64,000 bases of DNA from JAAELZ01 sp965209105 (GTDB lineage: Bacteria; Pseudomonadota; Gammaproteobacteria; Arenicellales; Poriferihabitantaceae): contig CBDBQB010000020.1 of assembly GCA_965209105.1 (NCBI GenBank), positions 19,713-83,712 on the forward strand, in the 5' to 3' direction. Shown one piece after another: positions 1 to 8,851 of the stretch; the first letter of the stretch is position 1; the number at the start of each line of letters is the position of its first letter. A program made the position numbers and the translations under genes. The notes below the pieces were generated by a model. The model worked only from the letters and a program-made list of their open reading frames with translations. It had not been told where the DNA came from and searched no databases.

Positions 1-1259
1 TAACGGCTACTTGCGAGCGTCGCGGCCAGCTCAGATTCTTCCTTGGCGAGGCTTAGGGCTTGTATTTGATCTTTAAAAAATCGATCAGCCGACAAGGCAT
101 TTTCAACTTCTAGAAATGCATTTTGAACTGTTTTTGCGTAGTCTATCCAAGCGGCTTGTTGCCCAGTTTGGGCGAGCAACCTTTCGGCTTTAAGCTTCCC
201 CGCATCAAACAATGGGGCGGTGATGCTCGAGACAATATTCCACACGAGCAGATCCCAATCGAGCAAGTCACGCAGTAGGTTGCTGCTTAAGCCCGCATTA
301 CTGGTGAGCTTAAAGGAGGGCAATCGATTGCTATTAGCCTGCTTGGCCGTGAGTCCTGCGCTGCGTAGGCGACGTTCAGCAGCTAAAATATCTGGCCGTC
401 TGAGTAATAGCGCTGAGGGCAGTCCGGCTGGAACTGTATGATGAATAGTGGGTAGTTCGTTCGGTGTGTCCAAGGCTGTGTCAGGATAATCACCCAGCAA
501 TACATTGAATTGACGCGCGTTGGCAAGGGCTGTTCGTTGATGTCCGATCAGGGTGTTTTGGGCGCTGGCGAGATTTCCCCGCGCAAGGCGGACATCCAAT
601 GCACTGCTCAAACCGCTTTGATATTGTGCCTCGATGGTCTCGACGGTTTGTTCAAGAGTGTCCACTATTAAGCGCGATAGTTCAGTTTGTTGGCGCGCTT
701 CAATGGTGGCGAACCATTGTTGGGTAACATTAGCCACCAGAGATAGCTGCGCTGCTTGAAAATCAGCCCGAGCAGCCAATAAATCATAGTCAGCGGCTTG
801 CTTCGCTTTCGCGAGTCGCCCCCATAAATCCAGCTCCCAGCTGATGTTGGCGTCTAACCCGAAGTCGTTTGAGAGCGTGCTGGGGTCGGTTTGGGTTTTT
901 GTGCGTTTTGCATCAAAACCAAGATTGGCATTGGGCCGCTTATTGGCCCTTTCTTTGAGCAACTCAATGCTTGCTTGCTTGAGCCTATTTGCCACTGTTT
1001 GCAAGTCGAAATTCCCACTTAGCGCTTGTTGGGCGTGTTGATTGAGCGCTTTGTCGCCGAAGTCTTCTAGCCAAGCTTGTTTGATCGGGTCGGATTTGTT
1101 TGGATTTCCCTCCAGCCAATGAGCGGGTGCACTGCGTGAGAGGGTGGCCACTGATTCGGCGGCAAAACCAGTGTTTACCCCAGGCCGGTCAAAATGAGCG
1201 CAGGCGCCGAGCAGAATGCTGCAAGTCATTGTGAAGGCAGTTTTGGTGCTATTGCTCAT
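1..1259 (-). CDS. NodT-family outer-membrane efflux lipoprotein, 3' end cut by window edge
   Basis: This reading frame is open from the ATG at 1259 (minus strand) to the window edge, about 419 codons, so the C-terminus is missing. The N-terminus has a lipoprotein signal with the lipobox ILLGAC. The body matches outer membrane factors of the TolC/OprM/NodT type: a long helical region, an alanine- and glutamine-rich coiled-coil stretch, and the family-typical LRRPDILAAERRLRSA segment in the second half. Such proteins form trimeric channels that connect an RND or MFS pump to the outside. The pump and adaptor genes would be expected beyond position 1, which cannot be seen. uvrA lies upstream in the same direction but is probably not in the same operon. 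Family assignment is secure; the substrate is unknown. Confidence 0.85.
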   Translation of the reverse strand, partial: MSNSTKTAFTMTCSILLGACAHFDRPGVNTGFAAESVATLSRSAPAHWLEGNPNKSDPIKQAWLEDFGDKALNQHAQQALSGNFDLQTVANRLKQASIELLKERANKRPNANLGFDAKRTKTQTDPSTLSNDFGLDANISWELDLWGRLAKAKQAADYDLLAARADFQAAQLSLVANVTQQWFATIEARQQTELSRLIVDTLEQTVETIEAQYQSGLSSALDVRLARGNLASAQNTLIGHQRTALANARQFNVLLGDYPDTALDTPNELPTIHHTVPAGLPSALLLRRPDILAAERRLRSAGLTAKQANSNRLPSFKLTSNAGLSSNLLRDLLDWDLLVWNIVSSITAPLFDAGKLKAERLLAQTGQQAAWIDYAKTVQNAFLEVENALSADRFFKDQIQALSLAKEESELAATLASSR

Positions 1260-1386
1260 CCGCTGTGAAGGGTGTTAGAACAAAATATTCTACGCCAATT
1301 TTCTGCTTACTTGTTTGAAATAGTGTAACAAATTGTTTCTTTTTCAATCAAATGCAAATGCCAGACAGCGTACTGGTTGAGCTTTT

Positions 1387-4209
1387 TTAGAGAATGGTCT
1401 TCAGATACTGGCCAGTGAACGAGCCTTTAACCTTTGCAACGGTTTCAGGTGTGCCACTGGCGATGATTTCGCCGCCCCCATCTCCGCCTTCAGGCCCTAG
1501 ATCAACCACCCAATCGGCTGTCTTAATGACATCCAAATTGTGTTCGATAATAATGACAGTGTTGCCCTCGTCGCGTAGCCGATGGATGACTTTAAGCAAC
1601 TGTTTAATATCGTGAAAGTGCAAGCCAGTGGTGGGTTCATCAAGCAAGTACAGCGTCCTGCCAGTATCACGTTTGGATAACTCGCGAGAGAGCTTAACGC
1701 GCTGGGCTTCGCCGCCGGATAGCGTGATCGCACTTTGGCCGAGGGTGATGTAGCCCAAGCCCACATCCAAAAGCGTGTCGAGCTTGCGTTTGATGAGTGG
1801 AATCGCGGTGAAAAAATCAGCGGCTTCTTCGATGGTCATGTTCAAGACATCGTGAATATTTTTATCTTTGAACTTGATGTCCAGCGTTTCACGGTTATAG
1901 CGACTGCCCTCGCAAACATCGCAGGCGACATACACATCCGGCAAGAAGTGCATCTCAACGCGAATCATTCCGTCACCTTGGCAAGCTTCGCAGCGCCCAC
2001 CTTTAACGTTAAAGGAGAACCTACCCGGCTTATAGCCGCGCGCACGCGCCTCTTGGGTTTGGGTAAAAATTTCGCGGATATACGTGAATAATCCGGTATA
2101 GGTCGCGGGGTTTGAGCGCGGTGTGCGCCCGATAGGGCTTTGGTCGATAGCGATAATTTTGTCGAAATGATCCAAGCCGCTGACGGATTCAAATGGCGCG
2201 GGAGGCTGGTGGACTAAGCCCAGGGCTTCGGCGACTGCGGGTTGTAAGGTTGCGTTGATCAGTGTGGATTTTCCGGAACCCGAAACGCCCGTGATACACG
2301 TCATCAAACCGATGGGTAGTGTTAGATCAATACCTTTAAGATTATTTCCCGTTGCACCAGAAACCGATAGCCAGTGATCATCTTGCGGCGCGGTGCGTTT
2401 GCTCGGGACATCGATCTTTAGTTTGCCAGACAGGTATTTCCCAGTGATCGATTTTGCGTTCGCCTTGATTTGTTTGGGGGTGCCTTGGGCGATGATCTGT
2501 CCGCCGTGTTTGCCCGCGCCGGGGCCGATATCCAGCACAAAATCCGCCGCTTCGATGGTTTCTTCATCGTGCTCGACAACGATTACCGTGTTGCCGATAT
2601 CTCTAAGGTGATTCAAGGTTTCGAGCAATCGACAATTATCGCGTTGGTGTAAGCCAATTGACGGTTCATCGAGTATGTACATCACGCCCACCAAGCCTGA
2701 GCCGATTTGCGAAGCGAGTCGAATGCGCTGTGCTTCGCCACCCGATAAGGTGTCGGCAGTTCTATCAAGCGTTAAATAATTCAGCCCCACGTTGATCAAG
2801 AACCCCAGCCGCGCGTTGATTTCCTGAATGATTTTTTCGGCAATTTCAGCGCGATGTCCACTGAGCTGTAAATCCTCAAAAAAGGCTTTGGTTTTGGTCA
2901 CCGGCATCGCTGTGATGTGATGGATCGGGCGCTGATCGACAAATACATGGCGCGGCCCCTCACCCAAGCGACTGCCATTGCAGGTGTCGCAGGCCTTTTC
3001 ACTGAAATACTTGCCGAGATATTCGCGCACCGACGAAGATTCGGTCTCCATGTAACGTCTTTGCCGATTATTGATGATGCCTTCAAAGGGGCGCGAGCTT
3101 TCGCGTTTATTGCCGCGTCGGTGGAACACAAACTTTACGCGTTTGCTTCCTGTTCCGTATAAAAGCAGTTTTTTCTGTTCGTCCGTGAGTGCTTCGTAGG
3201 GCGTTTTAATGTCGAAACCATAGGCGTCTGCGACGCCCTCGATCATCGCAAAATAATAACCGCTGCGCCGATCCCAGCCGGGTATCGCGCCTTCTGCAAG
3301 GCTTAGGGCGGGGTCAATCACGGCTTTTTCCGGGTCCATAAAAGGCCGCTTACCCAAGCCATCACAGTCCGAACAGGCGCCGTGGGGATTATTGAATGAA
3401 AACATTCTGGGCTCTAGTTCTGGCAGGCTATAACCGCAGTGTGGGCAGGAAAACTTGGCGGAATACAACTGTTCGGTCTCGCCCTCATACGCATCATCTA
3501 AAATATAAACTTGTGCTAAACCGTCGCTCAACGATAGGGCGGTCTCAAACGATTCCGCAAGGCGTTGTTCATTGCCCGCTCGACAGACTAAACGGTCAAT
3601 GACAATTTCGATATTGTGTTTGATGTTCTTCTCAAGCGGCGCAAGCTCTGCGAGTTCTATGACTTGGCCATCAATTCTCGCGCGTATATAGCCTTGGGCA
3701 TGCATCTCCGCCAGTAGTTGTTGATGCTCGCCTTTTCTGCCGCGAACAATCGGCGCCATCAGCATGATTTTGGTGCCCTCGGGTAACATCATCACTTGAT
3801 CGACCATTTGGCTGACCGTTTGGGCTTGCAAGACAATATCGTGTTCGGGGCAGCGTGGCTCGCCAATCCTCGCGTATAGCAGGCGCAAATAGTCGTATAT
3901 TTCTGTGACAGTGCCGACCGTTGAGCGCGGATTATGTGAACTGGATTTTTGTTCGATGCTGATGGCGGGCGACAAACCTTCAATCAAATCGAGGTCGGGC
4001 TTGGCCATGATTGATAAGAACTGGCGCGCGTAGGTGGAAAGCGATTCTACATAGCGACGTTGTCCCTCGGCGTAGAGTGTGTCGAAGGCCAGAGATGATT
4101 TTCCGGAGCCTGAAAGGCCGGTGATAACGATCAGTTTATCGCGCGGTAAATCGACGTCGATATTGGCTAAGTTGTGCGTTCTGACGCCGCGTAATTTGAT
4201 GGTGTCCAC
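1387..4209 (-). CDS. uvrA: Excinuclease ABC subunit A
   Basis: UvrA is the damage-sensing ATPase of nucleotide excision repair; as a dimer it scans DNA and loads UvrB. The 940-residue product has the normal full length. The first Walker A (GLSGSGKSS) is near residue 31 and the second (GVSGSGKST) near residue 640. Two ABC signatures (LSGGEAQR) are present, with zinc-binding cysteine clusters near residues 254-283 (CPHCG and CSDCDGLG) and around 738-770 (CEACQGDG and CDVCEGS). The ATG start is supported by the conserved opening MDTIKLRGVRTHNLANIDVD. It is divergent from the MFS gene at 4297, an arrangement with ssb nearby that is common in Gammaproteobacteria. I could not see a convincing LexA operator in the 87-bp divergent spacer. 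Confidence 0.98.
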   Translation of the reverse strand: MDTIKLRGVRTHNLANIDVDLPRDKLIVITGLSGSGKSSLAFDTLYAEGQRRYVESLSTYARQFLSIMAKPDLDLIEGLSPAISIEQKSSSHNPRSTVGTVTEIYDYLRLLYARIGEPRCPEHDIVLQAQTVSQMVDQVMMLPEGTKIMLMAPIVRGRKGEHQQLLAEMHAQGYIRARIDGQVIELAELAPLEKNIKHNIEIVIDRLVCRAGNEQRLAESFETALSLSDGLAQVYILDDAYEGETEQLYSAKFSCPHCGYSLPELEPRMFSFNNPHGACSDCDGLGKRPFMDPEKAVIDPALSLAEGAIPGWDRRSGYYFAMIEGVADAYGFDIKTPYEALTDEQKKLLLYGTGSKRVKFVFHRRGNKRESSRPFEGIINNRQRRYMETESSSVREYLGKYFSEKACDTCNGSRLGEGPRHVFVDQRPIHHITAMPVTKTKAFFEDLQLSGHRAEIAEKIIQEINARLGFLINVGLNYLTLDRTADTLSGGEAQRIRLASQIGSGLVGVMYILDEPSIGLHQRDNCRLLETLNHLRDIGNTVIVVEHDEETIEAADFVLDIGPGAGKHGGQIIAQGTPKQIKANAKSITGKYLSGKLKIDVPSKRTAPQDDHWLSVSGATGNNLKGIDLTLPIGLMTCITGVSGSGKSTLINATLQPAVAEALGLVHQPPAPFESVSGLDHFDKIIAIDQSPIGRTPRSNPATYTGLFTYIREIFTQTQEARARGYKPGRFSFNVKGGRCEACQGDGMIRVEMHFLPDVYVACDVCEGSRYNRETLDIKFKDKNIHDVLNMTIEEAADFFTAIPLIKRKLDTLLDVGLGYITLGQSAITLSGGEAQRVKLSRELSKRDTGRTLYLLDEPTTGLHFHDIKQLLKVIHRLRDEGNTVIIIEHNLDVIKTADWVVDLGPEGGDGGGEIIASGTPETVAKVKGSFTGQYLKTIL

Positions 4210-4296
4210 TGAATAAATACTCTTACGAATTGAAAAACAAACCTGATACTATACGCGCCCAATTAGCCTTAATTCAATTCATTTTCACAATTATTC

Positions 4297-5688
4297 ATGC
4301 CCAAGCGTCGCGGCCATTCAAAACCGATGAATGCGTTTGAAAAACGTGCGGTGTTCTCCTTGGCGGGCATATTTGGATTAAGAATATTTGGCCTTTTCCT
4401 CATTCTTCCTGTGTTCGCCCTGTATGCCACGGGCTTGGAGCATACGACGCCATTTTTGATCGGCTTGACCCTCGGCGCCTATGGTTTAACGCAAGCTTTA
4501 CTGCAAATCCCCTTTGGCATATTGTCGGATCGATGGCACCGAAAGAAAGCCATCGTATTGGGCTTGTTGATATTCGCGGCGGGGAGCTTGATCGCCGGCT
4601 TATCTGATTCTATTTATGGCGTGTTGTTAGGGCGCCTGGTGCAAGGCGCGGGCGCGATATCCGCTGCGGTGATCGCGTTAATGGCTGATTTAACCCGCGA
4701 AGATCAACGCACCAAAGCGATGGCGATCATTGGGGTTGGAATTGGCTTTGTTTTTATGGCGTCGATGATCTTGGGGCCAATTTTTGAGCAGTGGGTGGGT
4801 GTTAATGGGATATTTTTATTCACTGCCGTGGCGGCAATTTTGGCGATCCCTGTGCTGCTTATGATAACGCCAGACCCGCAGCGGGTCAGCCAGCTAGAAG
4901 GCCAGCAAACGATTAAGGATCAACTCATACAAGTGCTACAAAATCCGCAATTGCTGAAACTGGATTTCGGGATATTTGTCTTACATTGTGTGCTGACAGC
5001 GATGTTTGTTGTTATTCCCTTTACGCTGATAGAGTTGGGCGGCCTTGAAAAAACCCAGCATTGGAAGGTGTATGGCTCAGTCATGGTGTTGGGGGTGATC
5101 GGTATGGTGCCGTTTTTGCTTATCAGTCATCAACGTGAAAAAGTTCAAGCGTCAATGCGAAGCGCGGTTTTCATATTATGTGCGGCGCTATTGGTATTGG
5201 CGATCAACATTAATACTTCATGGTGGGGCGTACTGATCGGCTTGGCAATATTCTTTGTCGGGTTTAATACCATGGAAGCGATGTTGCCGTCGCTCATTTC
5301 ACGCATCGCGCCGATCTCAAGTAAAGGTACCGCCACGGGGGTGTATAGCAGTGCGCAATTTTTTGGGGTGTTCGTCGGTGGTGCACTGAGTGGCGGCTTA
5401 AGTGGCAGCTATGGTTATCAAGCCGTCATGATATTCTGTTTTTCCTTATTGCTGATCTGGTTCCTAGTGAGCCTGTTCACCAAGCCATTTATATTGCATG
5501 AGCGTCACCTAATAAAGATGGGCAGTGATGACCCTGTTCTCTTACGCGAACGCTTAGAATTACTCGGGAACATACAAGGGGTGAAGGAAGTGGTTTTACT
5601 AGAAGACGAGCCTTTGGCTTATATCAAGACCGACCCAGACGATTTCGATCCACGGCATGTTCAAGCGGTAACCGGCGAAAGTATTTAG
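4297..5688 (+). CDS. YajR-type MFS transporter with C-terminal YAM domain
   Basis: This is a predicted inner-membrane drug/proton antiporter-like carrier of the major facilitator superfamily. Twelve hydrophobic segments are evident, and the loop after helix 2 has the MFS motif A type sequence (GILSDRWHRKKAIVLG). After the last helix there is a soluble tail of about 70 residues (HERHLIKMGSD onward, ending near VQAVTGESI) that matches the ferredoxin-like YAM domain of E. coli YajR. The start used is ATG 4297; an in-frame ATG at 4327 would remove only ten basic residues and is an equally reasonable start. It sits between uvrA and ssb, a conserved neighbourhood in several Gammaproteobacteria. The substrate is unknown. 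Confidence 0.88.
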   Translation: MPKRRGHSKPMNAFEKRAVFSLAGIFGLRIFGLFLILPVFALYATGLEHTTPFLIGLTLGAYGLTQALLQIPFGILSDRWHRKKAIVLGLLIFAAGSLIAGLSDSIYGVLLGRLVQGAGAISAAVIALMADLTREDQRTKAMAIIGVGIGFVFMASMILGPIFEQWVGVNGIFLFTAVAAILAIPVLLMITPDPQRVSQLEGQQTIKDQLIQVLQNPQLLKLDFGIFVLHCVLTAMFVVIPFTLIELGGLEKTQHWKVYGSVMVLGVIGMVPFLLISHQREKVQASMRSAVFILCAALLVLAININTSWWGVLIGLAIFFVGFNTMEAMLPSLISRIAPISSKGTATGVYSSAQFFGVFVGGALSGGLSGSYGYQAVMIFCFSLLLIWFLVSLFTKPFILHERHLIKMGSDDPVLLRERLELLGNIQGVKEVVLLEDEPLAYIKTDPDDFDPRHVQAVTGESI

Positions 5689-5747
5689 GTAGCAATCATG
5701 GTAGGATCACTGGTTGATTATTAGATTAAATTTGATTGAGGCAAAAA

Positions 5748-6254
5748 ATGGCTAGAGGTGTAAATAAAGCGATATTGGTTGGGAATTTGGGTAGAGATCC
5801 TGAAGTACGTTACACGCCCAGCGGCAGCGCGGTGGCAAATGTAACGATTGCGACCAGTGAGCAATGGAAGGATAAGCAAACCGGCGAACAGCAAGAAAAA
5901 ACCGAGTGGCACCGCGTTGTATTTTTTAATCGATTGGCTGAAGTGGTGGCAGAGTACGTTAAAAAAGGCCAACAAATTTATGTCGAAGGACGTATCCAAA
6001 CGCGTAAATGGCAGGACAAAGAAACCGGCCAAGATCGATACACCACAGAAATCGTCGCCAATGAAATGCAAATGTTAGGTGGTCGTTCTGGCGGCGGCGC
6101 TGCCAGTGGCTTTGATCAAGGTATGGATCAATCACAACCCGCGCAAGCCGCAGGCGGCGGACAGCCACAACAAGCCGCAACAAAAGCCCAGCCTGCCAGT
6201 GCTCCAGCACAAGGCGGAGCGTATGATGATTTTGATGACGATATTCCGTTCTAA
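5748..6254 (+). CDS. ssb: Single-stranded DNA-binding protein
   Basis: SSB coats single-stranded DNA in replication, repair and recombination and recruits partner proteins through its acidic tail. The 168-residue product has the OB fold at residues 1-110 (opening MARGVNKAILVGNLGRDPEV), a Gly/Gln/Ala-rich disordered linker, and the canonical acidic tip ending DDDIPF. I chose ATG 5748 because it gives the conserved N-terminus and has a GAGG ribosome-binding site 6 nt upstream; the frame also allows a TTG at 5736. A clear intrinsic terminator follows at 6280. Confidence 0.97.
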   Translation: MARGVNKAILVGNLGRDPEVRYTPSGSAVANVTIATSEQWKDKQTGEQQEKTEWHRVVFFNRLAEVVAEYVKKGQQIYVEGRIQTRKWQDKETGQDRYTTEIVANEMQMLGGRSGGGAASGFDQGMDQSQPAQAAGGGQPQQAATKAQPASAPAQGGAYDDFDDDIPF

Positions 6255-6279
6255 AATAAGTCCGAAATTATTGATTTCT

Positions 6280-6304
6280 AAACCCGCTTAACGCGGGTTT
6301 TTTT
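6280..6304 (+). terminator. Intrinsic terminator of ssb
   Basis: An 8-bp stem (AAACCCGC / GCGGGTTT) with a five-base loop runs straight into a T tract. It lies 25 bp after the ssb stop codon and is a typical Rho-independent terminator. Confidence 0.85.
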
Positions 6305-6391
6305 GGTTTCTAGAGCGAGCTATTAGCTAGGGAAGGCATTGATAAAGCCATATTAGTATGCATAATAGGAAGTAACTACTGAGGGCTAACA

Positions 6392-6595
6392 ATGCGTACA
6401 ACACTTAATATTGATGAAAATCTAGTCGAAAAAGCTCAGGCGCTGACTGGCTTAAAAGGTAAAACTGCTACGGTGCACGCAGGTTTGGAAGCATTGATAG
6501 CGCGTGAAAGCGCGAGGCGCTTAGCAAAATTGGGTGGCAGTGACCCAAGCCTTAGTGCATCACCTCGTAGGCAAAGTAAGATCACTAAAAAGTGA
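6392..6595 (+). CDS. VapB-family antitoxin
   Basis: This 67-residue protein is predicted to be the antitoxin of a type II pair. Its N-terminus (MRTTLNIDENLVEKAQALTG) is the ribbon-helix-helix DNA-binding opening typical of VapB/DUF2191 antitoxins, which autorepress the operon and neutralise the toxin. The C-terminal half is basic and probably disordered until bound by the toxin. Its TGA stop overlaps the GTG start of the PIN-domain gene (GTGA), which indicates translational coupling. The start is the only sensible ATG, with a short purine-rich stretch upstream (CTGAGGGC). Confidence 0.85.
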   Translation: MRTTLNIDENLVEKAQALTGLKGKTATVHAGLEALIARESARRLAKLGGSDPSLSASPRRQSKITKK

Positions 6596-6960
6596 TATTG
6601 GTGGATACGTCGATTTGGGTGGATCACCTAAGAACAGGTGATGCTCATCTTGAGCAACTCCTCCTAAAAACGAAGGTACTTATTCATCCCTACATAATAG
6701 GGGAGTTGGCTTGCGGTAATTTATATCAGCGAGACCAAGTGTTGATGCTACTCAAGGCCTTGCCCAAGGTAAGCCATGCAAGGAGTGATGAAGTGTTACT
6801 ATTTATTGAAGAGTTTCAGTTGATGGGTATAGGGGTAGGGTGGATTGACTGTCATTTATTGGCATCCGCAAAACTGGATACTGTCCCGCTTTGGACCCGC
6901 GACAAGCGTTTAAGCAAAGCGGCAAAAGCGTTGAACATTGCCTATCAATATAAGAACTGA
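6592..6960 (+). CDS. VapC-family PIN-domain toxin
   Basis: A predicted PIN-domain ribonuclease toxin of 122 residues. VapC toxins cleave specific tRNA or rRNA sites in a metal-dependent way. The four acidic metal-binding positions of the fold can be placed: Asp5 (ILVDTSIW), Glu38 (IIGELA), Asp86 (WIDCHLLA) and Asp104 (TRDKRL). It begins at a GTG overlapping the antitoxin stop, so the two genes are one operon with the antitoxin first, the standard VapBC order. Length is normal and nothing suggests inactivation. Confidence 0.9.
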   Translation: MILVDTSIWVDHLRTGDAHLEQLLLKTKVLIHPYIIGELACGNLYQRDQVLMLLKALPKVSHARSDEVLLFIEEFQLMGIGVGWIDCHLLASAKLDTVPLWTRDKRLSKAAKALNIAYQYKN

Positions 6961-7014
6961 GGGAGACAAGAGCGCTAATTCATTTTCCTGATGCCAATGA
7001 CCAGCAGAATATGT

Positions 7015-7560
7015 TTATTGTGGCGTGAGTTTGCCCAGTTCGTTCAAAATACCGATCAATAAATCTTTGCTCTCCCCGCGCATTTTTTTACTCAGCACAT
7101 CAACATCTCGTTCGCCATCGACCAATCGCTTCATCGCACCCGCGATTTCAGCCATCGCGCCGCCTGTTTGTGACATTTGTTCTGCCATGACCGATAGCGC
7201 ATTCAGCGCGCCTGCATCACCACTGCCAGCTGCCTGAATAATTGATGCTAAGCCTGGCGCGGCCTCTGAGGCTTTGGGCTGCGCATGCATATCAGGCAGG
7301 GTGTTGGGATTTTGAATGCCCTCTAGCACGCTGCCAATAATAATCACATCTTCATCATCCAAACCGCGCAGTAAGGTTTCGCTACGTTCGCCGTTGAGTA
7401 AGCGCTGCGCAACAAGTGCGAGCTGATCCCATCCCTGTTCTTGTAACACTTTAATTTGAGGTTCAAACGCAAGACGCTCTTGTTCGTTTTGGCAGGCCTT
7501 GACCATTGCATGTATAAATGGCGCATGCATTTGGCGAATTTGTTGACGTTTTTCGATCAT
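7015..7560 (-). CDS. Conserved hypothetical protein with internal repeat
   Basis: I do not recognise a named family. The 181-residue product has no signal peptide or membrane segment and is mostly helical. Two segments resemble each other: residues about 52-82 (RLLNGERSETLLRGLDDED onward, ending SVLEGI) and about 144-178 (RLVDGERDVDVLSKKMRGES onward, ending LNELGKL). Both have an R-L-x-x-GER core followed by a leucine-rich helix and an acidic stretch, suggesting duplication of a module of about 35 residues. The middle is Ala/Gly/Met-rich. It is divergent from htpX with about 75 bp between starts, so a shared regulatory region is possible. Confidence 0.6.
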   Translation of the reverse strand: MIEKRQQIRQMHAPFIHAMVKACQNEQERLAFEPQIKVLQEQGWDQLALVAQRLLNGERSETLLRGLDDEDVIIIGSVLEGIQNPNTLPDMHAQPKASEAAPGLASIIQAAGSGDAGALNALSVMAEQMSQTGGAMAEIAGAMKRLVDGERDVDVLSKKMRGESKDLLIGILNELGKLTPQ

Positions 7561-7634
7561 TGGCTTGAAAATTGCTACGAAGCAGGCATATTTAGACGAG
7601 AACTTTAGTTTATCAAATTCCTTGGAGGAATCTC

Positions 7635-8489
7635 ATGTTTAGTCGCATAGTCTTGTTTTCATTGACCAATATCGCGGTGCTCGCGGTGCTCAGTATTGTG
7701 ATGCGAATTTTCGGTATTGATCAGGCGCTCGGCCAAAATACCTCCGGCTTGTTGGTGATGACAGCTATTTTCGGCATGGGCGGTGCATTTATATCACTCG
7801 CGATGTCTAAAAGTTCAGCGAAACGCTCAACCGGCGCACAAGTGATTGAGCAGCCAAGCAATGCGCAAGAAAAATGGTTGTTTGATACCGTAAAAGCGCA
7901 AGCTGAAAAAGCGGGAATCGGCATGCCAGAAGTCGCGATATATGATTCCCCCGACGTCAATGCCTTTGCCACCGGCATGAAGAAAAATGATGCCTTGGTT
8001 GCCGTCAGCACTGGGCTACTCAACACGATGAAACGAAACGAAGCGGAAGCGGTACTGGCGCACGAAGTGAGCCACGTTGCCAACGGCGACATGGTGACTT
8101 TGACCTTGATTCAAGGCGTGGTGAACACCTTTGTCATGTTTTTCGCGCGTATCATTGCAGGTGCTATCTCAGGCGGGCGAAATGGTCGTGGAGGCATGGC
8201 GTATTTTGGAACGGTTATTGTTGCCCAAATGGTGCTCGGCGTATTTGCGACGATGATCGTGTCGTGGTTTAGTCGATACCGAGAGTTTCGCGCGGATGCG
8301 GGTGCGGGCGAATTGTCAAATAAGGCCAATATGATTGCGGCCTTAGAGCGTTTGCAGTTAGCGCATGCTCCAGCAGACTTACCCGAGCAAATGGCTGCCT
8401 TCGGCATCGCTGGGGTGCCGAGCAAGTTCAGCCGTTTGTTCGCTTCTCATCCACCATTAGAAAAACGGATTGCCGCGCTAGCTGATTAA
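7635..8489 (+). CDS. htpX: Membrane zinc metalloprotease HtpX
   Basis: HtpX is an inner-membrane M48 protease that helps degrade misfolded membrane proteins together with FtsH. The 284-residue product has two N-terminal hydrophobic helices, the zinc-binding motif HEVSH at residues 143-147 and two further hydrophobic segments. The downstream YREFRADAGAGEL region supplies the third zinc ligand. Length and layout match the family exactly. A GGAGG ribosome-binding site lies 8-12 nt before the ATG. Confidence 0.96.
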   Translation: MFSRIVLFSLTNIAVLAVLSIVMRIFGIDQALGQNTSGLLVMTAIFGMGGAFISLAMSKSSAKRSTGAQVIEQPSNAQEKWLFDTVKAQAEKAGIGMPEVAIYDSPDVNAFATGMKKNDALVAVSTGLLNTMKRNEAEAVLAHEVSHVANGDMVTLTLIQGVVNTFVMFFARIIAGAISGGRNGRGGMAYFGTVIVAQMVLGVFATMIVSWFSRYREFRADAGAGELSNKANMIAALERLQLAHAPADLPEQMAAFGIAGVPSKFSRLFASHPPLEKRIAALAD

Positions 8490-8582
8490 TCTGAGCTTTA
8501 TGTAAAGTTCATTTCTAGGCATTGATTCTGCTGCAAAGCTAGTCTACCCTTCGCGTCCCTTTTTCAAGGGAGCGATAAATGC

Positions 8583-8715
<133 letters not shown>

Positions 8716-8819
8716 TATAACGTGTGGACTTGGTTCTGACCGGTTTGAAAAAATCGTTGGGAACGATTTTTCACGAGCGATAGCGAGCCCAAAGGGGGAG
8801 ACCCATGGACGGGTCGAAT

Positions 8820-8838
8820 AATCCCCCCCTCTCCGCCA
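8820..8838 (+). repeat. Direct repeat of the tRNA-Ser 3' end (possible attachment-site relic)
   Basis: AATCCCCCCCTCTCCGCCA here is identical to the last 19 bases of tRNA-Ser at 8654-8672, including the CCA. The flanking bases GGGTCGAATA resemble a damaged T arm. Duplication of a tRNA 3' end is the usual footprint of integration by a tyrosine recombinase, but only 147 bp separate the copies and no integrase is present, so any element is gone or was very small. Confidence 0.6.
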
Positions 8839-8851
8839 CTTTTTCATTGTT

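Noticed and set aside
4210..4296. LexA operator between uvrA and the MFS gene
   Set aside because: No CTG-N10-CAG-type site could be found in the spacer.
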